Below are positions 1 through 7,828 of a stretch of DNA of 38,337 nucleotides, in pieces (position 1 is the first letter of the stretch; each line of letters opens with the position of its first letter). The translations under genes and the position numbers were made by a program. A model generated the notes under the pieces. It searched no databases. It was not told the origin of the DNA and saw only the letters and a program-made list of their open reading frames with translations. Source of the stretch: Chloroflexota bacterium. GTDB lineage: Bacteria > Chloroflexota > Limnocylindria > Limnocylindrales > CSP1-4. The stretch spans positions 7,376 through 45,712 of the forward strand of contig PMBR01000130.1 in the NCBI GenBank assembly GCA_003152995.1, read 5' to 3'.

Positions 1-309
1 GCCGGCCAGATGGGCCAGGCCAACTATTCGTCCTCCAAGGCCGGCCTCATCGGCCTCACGAAGGCAACTGCGCGCGAAGTCGCGTCACGCGGCATCACCT
101 GCAACGCCGTCGCGCCGGGCTTCATCGTCACCGAGTTGACCAAGGACCTGCCCGCCGCTCTGACCGATCAGATCAAGGCCCAGACTCCGCTCGGGCACTT
201 TGGAACGGTTGAGGACATCGCGAACGCCGTCACGTTCCTCGCCTCTGACGAAGCGGGCTACATCACCGGCCAGGTTCTCGCCGTGGATGGCGGACTGGTG
301 ATGCAGTAG
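1..309 (+). CDS. fabG: 3-oxoacyl-ACP reductase (FabG-like SDR), 3' part only
   Basis: This is the C-terminal 102 residues of a short-chain dehydrogenase/reductase, cut by the window edge. The visible part opens with the catalytic YxxxK segment (NYSSSKAG), followed by the [11 protein letters not shown] stretch after the active site and the C-terminal [17 protein letters not shown] segment that closes FabG-type subunits. In this family the enzyme reduces 3-oxoacyl-ACP with NADPH in the cytosol during fatty-acid elongation. The Rossmann nucleotide-binding half and the start codon lie upstream of the window. The frame is open from base 1 and ends at TAG 307-309. FabG is the best match on motif wording, but other SDRs of the same clade share these motifs, so the substrate is inferred. 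It is probably unrelated to the glycan locus that follows. Confidence 0.85.
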   Translation, partial: AGQMGQANYSSSKAGLIGLTKATAREVASRGITCNAVAPGFIVTELTKDLPAALTDQIKAQTPLGHFGTVEDIANAVTFLASDEAGYITGQVLAVDGGLVMQ

Positions 310-388
310 GCGCCGCGCCAAATGGCCGCCCGTCGGGTCCAGCGCGAGAGGTGTCATGCGCCCGGAGACGATCAGTCCCGGGACGGCG

Positions 389-431
389 TAGGATCAGCGC
401 TGCAACAGGCCGGAGGGTCACCTCAGCGCTG
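389..431 (+). promoter_or_regulatory. candidate promoter -10 box and paired CAGCGCTG palindromes upstream of LCP gene
   Basis: TAGGAT at 389-394 resembles a -10 element. It is followed immediately by the 8-bp palindrome CAGCGCTG (395-402), which is repeated at 424-431 just before the ribosome binding site of the LCP gene. The two copies could pair in the 5' leader or serve as an operator pair. No convincing -35 box is visible. The assignment is tentative. Confidence 0.3.
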
Positions 432-451
432 AAACGGGGGGTTGGAGTCGG

Positions 452-2062
452 ATGACCGAGCCCGGAGACACGCAGTCCGCCGCTCCTGAGACCGAGCCTC
501 AAGCCGAAGAGGACTTCACGGCCCCTCCACGATGGCCGGCGGCGCCCGCTGGCACGGGCTCGAAGTTGGGACGCCAGCGGAAGGGCCGCTCGCGGTTCGT
601 CGCGGCGCTGCTGTCGATTCCCGGCATGTCCGCGTTGCTCGCCGCCCCGGCGCCCCAACCAGACCTCCCGGCGAACCGCCGTTCGCGGCTCCTCGCGGCG
701 TTCCTGTCCTTCATCTGGCCGGGGCTGGGCCAGCTCTACGCTCGCCGTCGCATCTCGGCATTGATCTTCGGCGTCCCCGTCCTGGTGGCCGCGCTCTGGC
801 TCGTCCTGCAATTGACCAATGGCCTCGATTACTTCGTGGCCAGCTTCCTCATCGACTCATTCGCTCTGACCTTCGTCATCGGCGGCCTGGTCTTCGGCGT
901 CTGGCGCGTGGCTTCGATGATCCATGCCTACGCCACGACCGGCCCCCGTCGCCGGCCCGGCCGGCGCGACTCGGGCGTGCTGGCCGTCCTGCTGCTCATC
1001 GTCGTGGTGGTCTCCGCGGAGATCGTCAACTACTCCTGGTCCACCTACAGATTCGACGTGGACGTTCCGAACAACGTGCTCGTGCAAAGCCAGCCGACCG
1101 GAGGGGCACCGTTCGTGCCGGTGGTGACTCCAGTGCCCACGCCCGGGTGGACGCCTCCCGCCATCTATGCGGTGCCCAGCGCCACTCCCGGGGCCACTCC
1201 GACGCCCCCGCCGTCGCACCGGCTCACGATCCTCCTGACCGGGATGGATTGGACGACAGGTCGCGACCACGCTCTGAATGACGCCATCATGCTGGTCAGC
1301 CTGGACACGAAGACGAACAAAGTCTCGATGATCAGCGTCCCGCGCGACACGGCCTACTTCGACTTCTACTACGGCGGCATAGCCGGCCCGAACACCAAGA
1401 TCAACAGCCTGGTGACGCTGTGGTCCCAGGGCAAACTTACGGCGCCTGATCCCCCGTTGACCGCGTTCGCCAAAGAAGTTGGCTTCCTCGTGGGCGTCAA
1501 GGTCGACTACTACGCGGCCATCAATATGGTGGGCTTCACCGACCTGGTGGACAGGCTCGGCGGCATCTGCATCTACAACGCAAAAGCGATCAACGACCCC
1601 TCCACCGGCACCTTCATCGGATCCGGGAACGTGTGCCTGGACGGCGCCACGACCATGTTGTACGTCCGTTCTCGCCACAACGGGGGCAGCGACTACGTAC
1701 GCGCCGGCCGGCAACAGCAAGTGCTGCTCGCGGTTGCGCACAAGATGGCGACCGCCAGAGGCCTCAGCGTCTTGCCGAGCCTCCTCTCGATGGCTGCCAC
1801 GATGATCCAGACCAACTTCCCGCTCAAGACGGTTCGAGACTACGTTTCGATCGTCCAGCATCTCGGGGACGGCGATGTCACCCAATGCGTGCTCGGACCG
1901 CCCTACAACTACCATCCGGACTCCGCGCTGACCAAGGGAGCGTGGACGAGCCGGTTGAAACTCAGCAGAGTCGCCCAGCTGTCCGTCTACACCTACGGCT
2001 CTGACAGCCGCTACTACGGCATGGAAGGGATCGTGCCGGCCGCCTGCGGGAAGTCGGCCTGA
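452..2062 (+). CDS. LCP (LytR-CpsA-Psr) family glycopolymer transferase with N-terminal multi-pass membrane module
   Basis: A 536-residue LCP protein. Enzymes of this family transfer polyprenyl-linked glycopolymers to peptidoglycan on the outer face of the membrane. Residues 1-75 are a Pro/Ala-rich cytosolic tail. Residues 78-160 form a hydrophobic module opening with a FIWPGLGQLYARRR motif, and another membrane segment lies at 174-195. A Pro/Thr-rich linker (215-255) leads to the LCP domain (about 257-536). Visible LCP hallmarks are Asp277 in the NDAIMLVSLD strand, SVPRD (Arg298/Asp299), and the YVRSRH...DYVRAGRQQQ block (Arg406, Arg408, Arg417, Arg420). The ATG at 452 has GGAG at 444-447. 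Cys373 and Cys395 may form a disulfide (inference). It converges on the seven-gene minus-strand glycan operon. A paralogue with the same architecture lies at 19608-21047. Confidence 0.9.
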   Translation: MTEPGDTQSAAPETEPQAEEDFTAPPRWPAAPAGTGSKLGRQRKGRSRFVAALLSIPGMSALLAAPAPQPDLPANRRSRLLAAFLSFIWPGLGQLYARRRISALIFGVPVLVAALWLVLQLTNGLDYFVASFLIDSFALTFVIGGLVFGVWRVASMIHAYATTGPRRRPGRRDSGVLAVLLLIVVVVSAEIVNYSWSTYRFDVDVPNNVLVQSQPTGGAPFVPVVTPVPTPGWTPPAIYAVPSATPGATPTPPPSHRLTILLTGMDWTTGRDHALNDAIMLVSLDTKTNKVSMISVPRDTAYFDFYYGGIAGPNTKINSLVTLWSQGKLTAPDPPLTAFAKEVGFLVGVKVDYYAAINMVGFTDLVDRLGGICIYNAKAINDPSTGTFIGSGNVCLDGATTMLYVRSRHNGGSDYVRAGRQQQVLLAVAHKMATARGLSVLPSLLSMAATMIQTNFPLKTVRDYVSIVQHLGDGDVTQCVLGPPYNYHPDSALTKGAWTSRLKLSRVAQLSVYTYGSDSRYYGMEGIVPAACGKSA

Positions 2063-2068
2063 CCCTCG

Positions 2069-2095
2069 GCGGATCGGCTGGTCAGGCCGATCCGC
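2069..2095 (+). terminator. hairpin after LCP gene
   Basis: GCGGATCGGC pairs perfectly with GCCGATCCGC across a 7-base loop, starting 7 bases after the LCP stop codon and between two convergent genes. There is no T-tract, so it is either a non-canonical intrinsic terminator or a 3'-end stabiliser. Being symmetrical, it could act on both strands. Confidence 0.6.
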
Positions 2096-2206
2096 GGGAC
2101 TGGACGGTGGGAGTGGCGAAAGTGGCCCATACGGGGTCAACTTGAGGAACTAATCGTAGATTTCTTCCGGCGAGCGCAGATCGAAGACCAGAAGGACGAG
2201 CGCCGG

Positions 2207-3277
2207 TCAAACCCCGGGTTTAGTCCGCCGGTGTCTACGGAAGTACACGATCTGGTCGTATGCGTCTACCGTCGCTGAGGCAATCTGAGGCCACTCGAAG
2301 GCGGTAAGGGGCGCGGTAGGAGCCCGTGTTGTCGTAGTTGCCCAGGAGACGGCGGATGCGAGCGTGTCCGTAGTGAGGGGCCCGCCGTACGTTCTGACCC
2401 ACTCGGCCCCGACGTCCTCGACGAGCTCGGCCATTGCACCTCGATCGGGCACTAGGATCGGGCAGTCGAGCGAGAGCGCCAGCAAAGCGCTTCCGGAGTT
2501 GAGGATGTTCTGGTATGGGAGCACGACCAAATCCGCCGCTCGCACGATCGACTGGAGGTCGCCGTCCGGGATAAACGCAAGGCGCAACAAGATGCGCTCA
2601 TCGCTACCGACGGCGTCGCGTACCTGACGAGCCGTTGTCTCATCCTCTGGGCGGCCTGCAACGACAAGCCGAAGCTTGGGATCTGGTTCTCCCCTGAAGG
2701 CCCGCGCCAGGGCTGGGACGTCCTTATAAGTGCGGACTTGCCCGACGAAAGCTACAACCTTGGCATCAGGGGCAATCCCAAGGTCGGCTCGCGCCGCTGC
2801 GCGATCAGGTGGAGCGGAGAAGACGGCCCGGTAGTGCCCCAATGGGATCACGAAGGAAGGCACGTTGCCGAGAGTTGGCCACCTGCTCACGGCGCCGGAT
2901 AGGCCAGCCCTGCTCGGACTGATGATCCCATCGAGTTGCGAAGTGAAGGCCGACCAGTACCGCTTCTCGATCTCAGGATAGCGGCCGTCGTGCGAACTGA
3001 GGTTATGGACTGTCCAGACGATTGCTGTTCCCCTTGCCCGAGCGATCCTGACCAGCGCTAGGGTTCCAGACACATCACGGATCACGCGCGTTCGGCTCTT
3101 GTCGTTGAGTAGCGCGTCCGGCCAGTGGAGGTGCCAGATGTCGGCTGTCCCGTCCAGCACTCGTCGCGGTCGAAACTCGAGGACATCAACTCCTTCTTTG
3201 GCCACTTCGGAGTAGAGCAGCCAGTTGTAGGGGTTGTCGTGCCGATTGGCGACCGCTGGCCAAGCAACGACCTTCAC
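2207..3277 (-). CDS. GT-B (GT4-like) glycosyltransferase
   Basis: A 356-residue cytosolic glycosyltransferase of GT-B fold. The N-terminal half has the DIWHLHWPD and TVHNLSSHDGR segments typical of acceptor domains. The C-terminal half opens at about residue 170 with VVAFVGQVRTYKDVPALARAF and continues with LRLVVAGRP and the nucleotide-sugar pocket ADLVVLPYQNILNSGSALLALSLDCPILVPD. The usual E-x7-E motif is not obvious; the equivalent stretch is NSGSALLALS, as in a divergent subgroup of GT4. GTG at 3277 has GAGGGT five bases upstream. This is the last gene of the minus-strand operon, 31 bp after the flippase, so it probably adds one sugar to the same repeat unit. Donor and acceptor cannot be read from the sequence. 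Base composition is lower in GC here than in most of the window. Confidence 0.85.
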   Translation of the reverse strand: MKVVAWPAVANRHDNPYNWLLYSEVAKEGVDVLEFRPRRVLDGTADIWHLHWPDALLNDKSRTRVIRDVSGTLALVRIARARGTAIVWTVHNLSSHDGRYPEIEKRYWSAFTSQLDGIISPSRAGLSGAVSRWPTLGNVPSFVIPLGHYRAVFSAPPDRAAARADLGIAPDAKVVAFVGQVRTYKDVPALARAFRGEPDPKLRLVVAGRPEDETTARQVRDAVGSDERILLRLAFIPDGDLQSIVRAADLVVLPYQNILNSGSALLALSLDCPILVPDRGAMAELVEDVGAEWVRTYGGPLTTDTLASAVSWATTTTRAPTAPLTAFEWPQIASATVDAYDQIVYFRRHRRTKPGV

Positions 3278-3308
3278 GTCGCACCCTCAGGTTCGATCAG
3301 CAACTCGT

Positions 3309-4847
3309 TCAATGAGCGGCTCTGGGTCGCAACAGGATCACGACACAAACAAGCACTAAGGCAGCCAGCATAGCTCCCCGCGCTGCCAGGCCGACATCAC
3401 CTGCTATTGGGAAGAGTCTCGTGGCGGCCACCAGTCCGATCCCGGCTGCGATTCCGCCCAATTGAGCACCGACGAGGACAGTAGCCGGCAAGCCCAGGCG
3501 GCGACTGGCAATGATCGGGATTATGACGTTATCGTCGATGGCCACCACGATGAGCGTGCTCAGGGCGGGTCCGAGCGGCCCGATTGCTGCCGTTAGGATG
3601 ATCGACAAGCATACGTTCACGACGGCCTCTGCAAGAATCACGGCGGCGACCAGAGTGTGTTGGGCGCGGGCGATGAGCATCAAGACAATGACGTGGGAGG
3701 GGACGATCATCACGTACGTCAGGCTGTACACGATCAGGACCGATACGCTGAGCTGAGAAGACTGGCCGGACCACATGTTCATAGCGGTTTGGGACTCGAC
3801 CACTAGGAACCCGAAACAGGCTGAGCCAACGAGGCCTGACAGGACGACGGTACGCCGCAGCAGTCGACCTATGTTCGTTTGCCCCGAATACGCCACAGAT
3901 GAGAATCTGGGGAAGACCACATCGATCAGCGGAAACAGGAAGAACGTGCCATATCGAACGAGCTGACTGCCTGCCGAGTACTGACCGACCTGGCTTGCAA
4001 CGCCAAACGCGCCGACGATGATGACGTCGGTTCCGGAGCCGATCTGAGTCGCGAGTTGCATGAGCATGATTGGGCCGGAGACAGCCGCCAGAGAGCGCAA
4101 GGCTCGCCCGCCTACCCGGTGGGGGACGATGCTGAACCAAGGGATCCGCCGGGTGAGGATCAACGCAAGGGCGCCGCGTCCGGCGATCCGTCCGACCGGT
4201 TGCGCAATAGCGGCCCCGACGATCCCGATGCGAGGAACAAATGCGACGACCACGATGACGGCTATCACGACTTGGACGACATTGGCTGCGAATACGAGGT
4301 CAAATCGCCCTAACCCACGCGCCACGCCCATCCACCCAGCGCTCGTCAGTACCAGCGCGAAATCGACGGCGAGGAAGACTCCGACGATCTCGGCATCTCG
4401 CGCCGGGTCACCTGACAAATGCAGCAGCGCAGGCGTGAACGAGGCAAGGAGCAGCCCGAGACAGAGCCCTATCAGAGAGGCGGTGGCATAGCCGGTGTTG
4501 GCGACGCGCACACGCTCGATGGCCGTGCTGTCGCCCGCATCAGCGCGTGCTGCCTCCCTGGTGGTTGTCTGCGAGAGGCCGAGGTCGAGCAGGGAGAGCC
4601 AGCCCAACAGGGCCACCGTCACAGCCCAGGGAGCGTAGGCGGTGGGTCCGACCGAACGAAACAGGTAGGCCACCAGCAGTGCGCTATAGGCTCCGGGCAC
4701 CAGCGTCGCGCCGAGGTTCCAGAGGCCGAGGCGAGCGATCCCATGGAGAGGATCTGGGTTCGTCGCAGCGCCCGACGACTCCGCCACGTCGGGAATCTCG
4801 TTGATCGTCTCGCCAACGATGTCAGGGATGGCCAATCTCAGTCCCAT
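3309..4847 (-). CDS. Wzx-like polysaccharide flippase (MOP superfamily)
   Basis: A membrane protein of about 512 residues with some 12-14 hydrophobic segments spread over its whole length, as in MATE/Wzx-type lipid-linked oligosaccharide flippases. The first membrane segment follows LHGIARLGLWNLGATLVPG and contains the family-like YLFRSVGPTAY stretch (compare LGxxxYG). In known systems these proteins move undecaprenyl-linked repeat units across the plasma membrane for polymerisation. The frame can be extended to a TTG at 4943, one base after the stop of the preceding gene, but the added 32 residues are Arg/Ala/Pro-rich and look non-coding. I prefer ATG 4847, which has a TACCAT box 16 bases upstream. 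It lies between a membrane-anchored unknown and a glycosyltransferase in the minus-strand operon. Together with its downstream neighbour it has relatively low GC, which may signal transfer. A second complete flippase is at 29692-31182. Confidence 0.85.
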   Translation of the reverse strand: MGLRLAIPDIVGETINEIPDVAESSGAATNPDPLHGIARLGLWNLGATLVPGAYSALLVAYLFRSVGPTAYAPWAVTVALLGWLSLLDLGLSQTTTREAARADAGDSTAIERVRVANTGYATASLIGLCLGLLLASFTPALLHLSGDPARDAEIVGVFLAVDFALVLTSAGWMGVARGLGRFDLVFAANVVQVVIAVIVVVAFVPRIGIVGAAIAQPVGRIAGRGALALILTRRIPWFSIVPHRVGGRALRSLAAVSGPIMLMQLATQIGSGTDVIIVGAFGVASQVGQYSAGSQLVRYGTFFLFPLIDVVFPRFSSVAYSGQTNIGRLLRRTVVLSGLVGSACFGFLVVESQTAMNMWSGQSSQLSVSVLIVYSLTYVMIVPSHVIVLMLIARAQHTLVAAVILAEAVVNVCLSIILTAAIGPLGPALSTLIVVAIDDNVIIPIIASRRLGLPATVLVGAQLGGIAAGIGLVAATRLFPIAGDVGLAARGAMLAALVLVCVVILLRPRAAH

Positions 4848-4863
4848 GCTCGATCTTGTGCGG

Positions 4864-4869
4864 ATGGTA
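4864..4869 (-). promoter_or_regulatory. candidate -10 box upstream of flippase
   Basis: TACCAT on the minus strand, 16 bases before ATG 4847. Transcription from it would give a leader of roughly 9 bases. It would act as an internal promoter of the operon and supports the shorter flippase start. No clear -35 box is seen. Confidence 0.25.
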
Positions 4870-4944
4870 GGGCATCGCAATGGGGCCGTCTCCCGGGCGG
4901 CGGCTCGCGGACGTAGCCTGCCTGTGCTGGCCGGCTGATCCAAT

Positions 4945-5454
4945 CTACGTCGCGGTCGGCGGCGCCTGGGTCGGCCCGGCCGTAGGCGCGGGGATCTGGC
5001 CGGTCGCCTGGCGGTAGGCGGTCTCGAGTCCGGACCCCGCGGCGACGTTCATGATGGCGACGACCTGACCATTGGAAATGAGCATGTCACCCGTGGCGTC
5101 GACAGGGTCGGTGCCGATCACCTGCACGATCGTTGCGCCGGCCTGCGAGCCCGTGCCGGCTCGGACTTCCGCCGCGCCACTCAGCCGAAGGTAGCCGCCC
5201 GCGTCGTCGTCGAGGAAGCCGACGATGACCGATCCGTCCGCAAGGCGAACTTCCTGGAGGCGACCGCTCTGGGCGAAGCTGCGAGCCTCACCGGCGGTCG
5301 TCAGACGGGACCCAACAAGTGCTCCGCCGCCGATCACCGCGAGCACCACGAGCACGGCCAGGGCGCCTCGGACCAGCTGGGTGGCGCTCGGCAGGTGAAC
5401 CGTCAGGGTCCGGCTCAACGAGCCACCGGCTTCCCGATCATGACCGCCTCCCAA
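4945..5454 (-). CDS. hypothetical membrane-anchored extracytoplasmic protein
   Basis: A 169-residue protein that I do not recognise. Residues 1-27 are cytosolic and one strong membrane segment follows (about 28-50, RGALAVLVVLAVIGGGALVG). The rest would be outside the cell: a small beta-rich region (VRLADGSVIVGFLDDDAGGYLRLSG) with alternating hydrophobic residues, then a Pro/Thr/Ala-rich tail. The overall shape recalls small accessory proteins of glycan assembly machines, but no family motif is visible. TTG at 5454 overlaps the end of the upstream glycosyltransferase by 17 bases, implying translational coupling. A second in-frame TTG at 5418 is possible and still leaves the membrane segment intact. 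The stop lies 97 bases before the preferred start of the flippase gene. A role in export or chain-length control is a guess from position only. Confidence 0.6.
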   Translation of the reverse strand: MGGGHDREAGGSLSRTLTVHLPSATQLVRGALAVLVVLAVIGGGALVGSRLTTAGEARSFAQSGRLQEVRLADGSVIVGFLDDDAGGYLRLSGAAEVRAGTGSQAGATIVQVIGTDPVDATGDMLISNGQVVAIMNVAAGSGLETAYRQATGQIPAPTAGPTQAPPTAT

Positions 5455-6559
5455 GCATCCGCCGGAACAGGAGTTCGTACTGGTCGGTGACGTGGTCCCA
5501 CGAGTACAGCTTCCGGGCTCTCGCCGCCGCCAGCTCGCCCAGATGCTTTCGCTGTTCGGCCGAGCCCACGAGCTGTCGGATCGCGCCCGCCAGAGACGCG
5601 CTCGAATTACGATCGTAGTACGAGCCGGCGTCGCCCAGGACCTCTCGATGTTCGGGGACGTCGTTGGCGATCACGCAGGCGCCGCGGCCCATGGCTTCGA
5701 CCAGGGCCGGATGCGTGCCGCCGACTTCTGTCGCCTGGATGTACGCCGCGCAGTTGGACTGTAGCTCGCCGTAGCCGGTGCCGAACACGTACCCGGGCAT
5801 CAGGACTCCCGGGATCGCCGAGGCCTCTTCGATGAGGGAGCGCTTGTACTCGGTCGCGTACGGCGCGTCGCCCACGATGACGAGCGGCATCCCCAGCGCC
5901 GCCTCGCCACCGGCCTGAGCGTACGCTTCGAGGACCACGTGGGCGTTGTTCTCGGGCTCGAGCCGGCTGACATAGAGGAGATAGCCGTCAGCGCGCAGAC
6001 CGAGTGAGGCGAGAGTCTCCCCGGCCGGCACCCGCGTTGGGTCGGAGCCGTAAGGCAGGTAGAAGGTCTTTCTGCCGTACTTCTCGGTGTAGTAGCGGGC
6101 AATCACGCGAGCGTCGGAGACGAGGACGATCGGCAGCTTGGGCGAGAGCCAGGCGCAGAAGCGGTAGTACGTCCGGCCGGCGAGCCCCCACTTGCCGCGC
6201 TCCCATTCGAGGCCGTCCACATTCAACGCGACCTTGGCGCCGGTGAGGCGGGGCACCAGAGCGAAAGGGGAGTTCGCGTTGTTGCAGATCAAGACGATGT
6301 CAAAGCGGCGGGGGAGAGTGTCGAGCACCGAGATCGCGGTGTGCGCGACCGTGTCGAGATACTTGTGCCGGATCGTCGGCAGCACTCGAAGCCGCATGCC
6401 GAGATGCTCTCGCAGGCCTTCGGGGACGACGTGCGAGCGGCCGTACACCGTCACATGATGGCCGCGCGCCACCAACCGGCTGCCGAGCTGCTCCGCGAAC
6501 GTTTCGAAACCGCCGTAGGCCGCGGGCACTCCGCGTGTGCCCGCAATCGCGATCTTCAT
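5438..6559 (-). CDS. GT4 glycosyltransferase with DUF1972-type N-terminus (rhamnosyltransferase-like)
   Basis: A 373-residue GT-B enzyme. The start MKIAIAGTRGVPAAYGGFETFAE is characteristic of the DUF1972/GT4 group, many of which are annotated as rhamnosyl- or galactosyltransferases of O-antigen and EPS clusters. The C-terminal domain shows GYLLYVSRLEPENN, PLVIVGDAP and the sugar-nucleotide pocket ATEVGGTHPALVEAMGRGACVIA with an E-x7-E arrangement (Glu of TEV and Glu of VEA), as in retaining GT4 enzymes. Two starts are plausible. ATG 6559 gives the family-typical N-terminus. GTG 6601 overlaps the upstream stop as GTGA and has GGAAG upstream, and would add 14 residues. Its 3' end overlaps the next gene by 17 bases, so the operon is tightly coupled here. 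Donor specificity is not determinable. Confidence 0.88.
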   Translation of the reverse strand: MKIAIAGTRGVPAAYGGFETFAEQLGSRLVARGHHVTVYGRSHVVPEGLREHLGMRLRVLPTIRHKYLDTVAHTAISVLDTLPRRFDIVLICNNANSPFALVPRLTGAKVALNVDGLEWERGKWGLAGRTYYRFCAWLSPKLPIVLVSDARVIARYYTEKYGRKTFYLPYGSDPTRVPAGETLASLGLRADGYLLYVSRLEPENNAHVVLEAYAQAGGEAALGMPLVIVGDAPYATEYKRSLIEEASAIPGVLMPGYVFGTGYGELQSNCAAYIQATEVGGTHPALVEAMGRGACVIANDVPEHREVLGDAGSYYDRNSSASLAGAIRQLVGSAEQRKHLGELAAARARKLYSWDHVTDQYELLFRRMLGRRS

Positions 6560-6597
6560 CGGCGACGGCCCGGCCTTGAGTGCCGGTATGTCGTCGC

Positions 6598-7704
6598 TCA
6601 CGGGCGGGCTTCCAGTGGGGCGGACTCGTCCGCCGGCTCGGTCGCAGGCGCCGGCCCGGGAGTCTGTGAAGCGTCCGACTCTTCCAGCGGCCGCTCTGTC
6701 AGATCTCCGAACCAGGTCATGATCTCCTCGTCGTTTGTGGTGCGTCGGCGCATGATGTCGTTGCGGCGGGCCCACAGCCCCGGGATGTTGCGCGCGACAT
6801 CGCTCAGCGCTCGAAGCGACGTTCGTTCGTGAAGGACCACGTAGCCGGCGATCTGGATATCTCGGTACAGGATTCGCTGCCAGTCTCGTCTCAGGCCAAA
6901 CGCCACGTCGTTCTTGAGCACGAGCTGCCATCGGTTGCGGACGGAGTTGCGATTGATTTCGGCCGGCAGGAGCGCCCTGCGCCCGGGCGCGACGCGCCTG
7001 CGGTGCCGCGCGACCGCGGCCGGCGTGTATTCGCATCGCCAGCCGAGCAGCTGGGCACGCCAGGCAAGGTCGACGTCCTCACGGTAGCTGACGAAGGATT
7101 CGTCGTAGATCTCGCCCTCGTAGGCGGCGTTCTCCAGCATTTCTCGACGGTACAGGGCCGCCGCCCCGCTGGGCCCGAACACGTAGCCCGGGGAGAGGTA
7201 ACGGCCCGCGGCCGGTCGATTCGAGCCGCGGTCCGTGACGCGCCGGTTTCGGTGGGCAATCATGCCGGTCGAATCCAGTACGTCGTCCGGCAACTCGTGC
7301 TCGATCAGCTCGTGGGAGTTCCCCATCGCGTCCTCAGGCCGGAAGCGAAGGAGCCGGCCGGAAACGGATCCGATTTGAGGATCGCGCTCAAACGGCGCGA
7401 GCGCCTGGGCCACAAAGTCGTGCCGCAGCCTGGCGTCCGGATTGAGGACGAGGTGTATGTCGGCGGGAGCGAAGGCCATGGCGCGGTTCTGCCCTGCGGC
7501 GAAGCCGAGGTTGACCGGGGACCGCACGAACCGCGCTCCGGGCAACGCGGCGCGGGCGCGGGCCAGCCCGTCGTCGGTCGACGCGTTGTCGAGGATGATC
7601 ACGTCGTCGACCTGCCGAGTCTGAGCGTCGAGCGCGGCCAGACACCCCTCGATGTCGCCGGCCGAATCGTACAGAAGGATGGAGGCGGTGACGGTCAGGG
7701 CCAT
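6598..7704 (-). CDS. GT2 family glycosyltransferase (WbbL-like)
   Basis: A 368-residue inverting GT-A enzyme. The N-terminus MALTVTASILLYDSAGDIEGCLAAL is followed by IILDNASTDDG, the VNLGFAAGQNRAM segment and LNPDARL, which stands at the DxD metal/nucleotide site in the WbbL-type rhamnosyltransferase subgroup. The acceptor-side motif DESFVSYREDVDLAWRAQLLGW carries the expected ED pair acting as catalytic base region. The C-terminal 50 residues are acidic and Pro/Ala-rich and probably disordered. The start at ATG 7704 is chosen because the conserved fold begins there; upstream residues in this frame look random. It sits 124 bases after the preceding glycosyltransferase gene. A cytosolic role, adding a deoxyhexose or similar sugar to the lipid-linked intermediate, is inferred from the subgroup. 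Confidence 0.88.
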   Translation of the reverse strand: MALTVTASILLYDSAGDIEGCLAALDAQTRQVDDVIILDNASTDDGLARARAALPGARFVRSPVNLGFAAGQNRAMAFAPADIHLVLNPDARLRHDFVAQALAPFERDPQIGSVSGRLLRFRPEDAMGNSHELIEHELPDDVLDSTGMIAHRNRRVTDRGSNRPAAGRYLSPGYVFGPSGAAALYRREMLENAAYEGEIYDESFVSYREDVDLAWRAQLLGWRCEYTPAAVARHRRRVAPGRRALLPAEINRNSVRNRWQLVLKNDVAFGLRRDWQRILYRDIQIAGYVVLHERTSLRALSDVARNIPGLWARRNDIMRRRTTNDEEIMTWFGDLTERPLEESDASQTPGPAPATEPADESAPLEARP

Positions 7705-7828
7705 AGGTCCGTCCGGTGCTGGCCGAGGTCCGCCTGAGTGGCGCTCGGCATCGTCGTTCCCACGAGGATGAATTGTGACCGATCCGCGGCGCTGGCGGGG
7801 TGGAGGGCCCGGCCGCCCGACGGTCCAG

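Noticed and set aside
857-2140. 427-residue open frame on the minus strand opposite the first LCP gene
   Set aside because: It is His/Arg/Asp-rich without domains or membrane segments, and runs antisense to a clear LCP protein. Such shadows are normal in GC-rich coding DNA.
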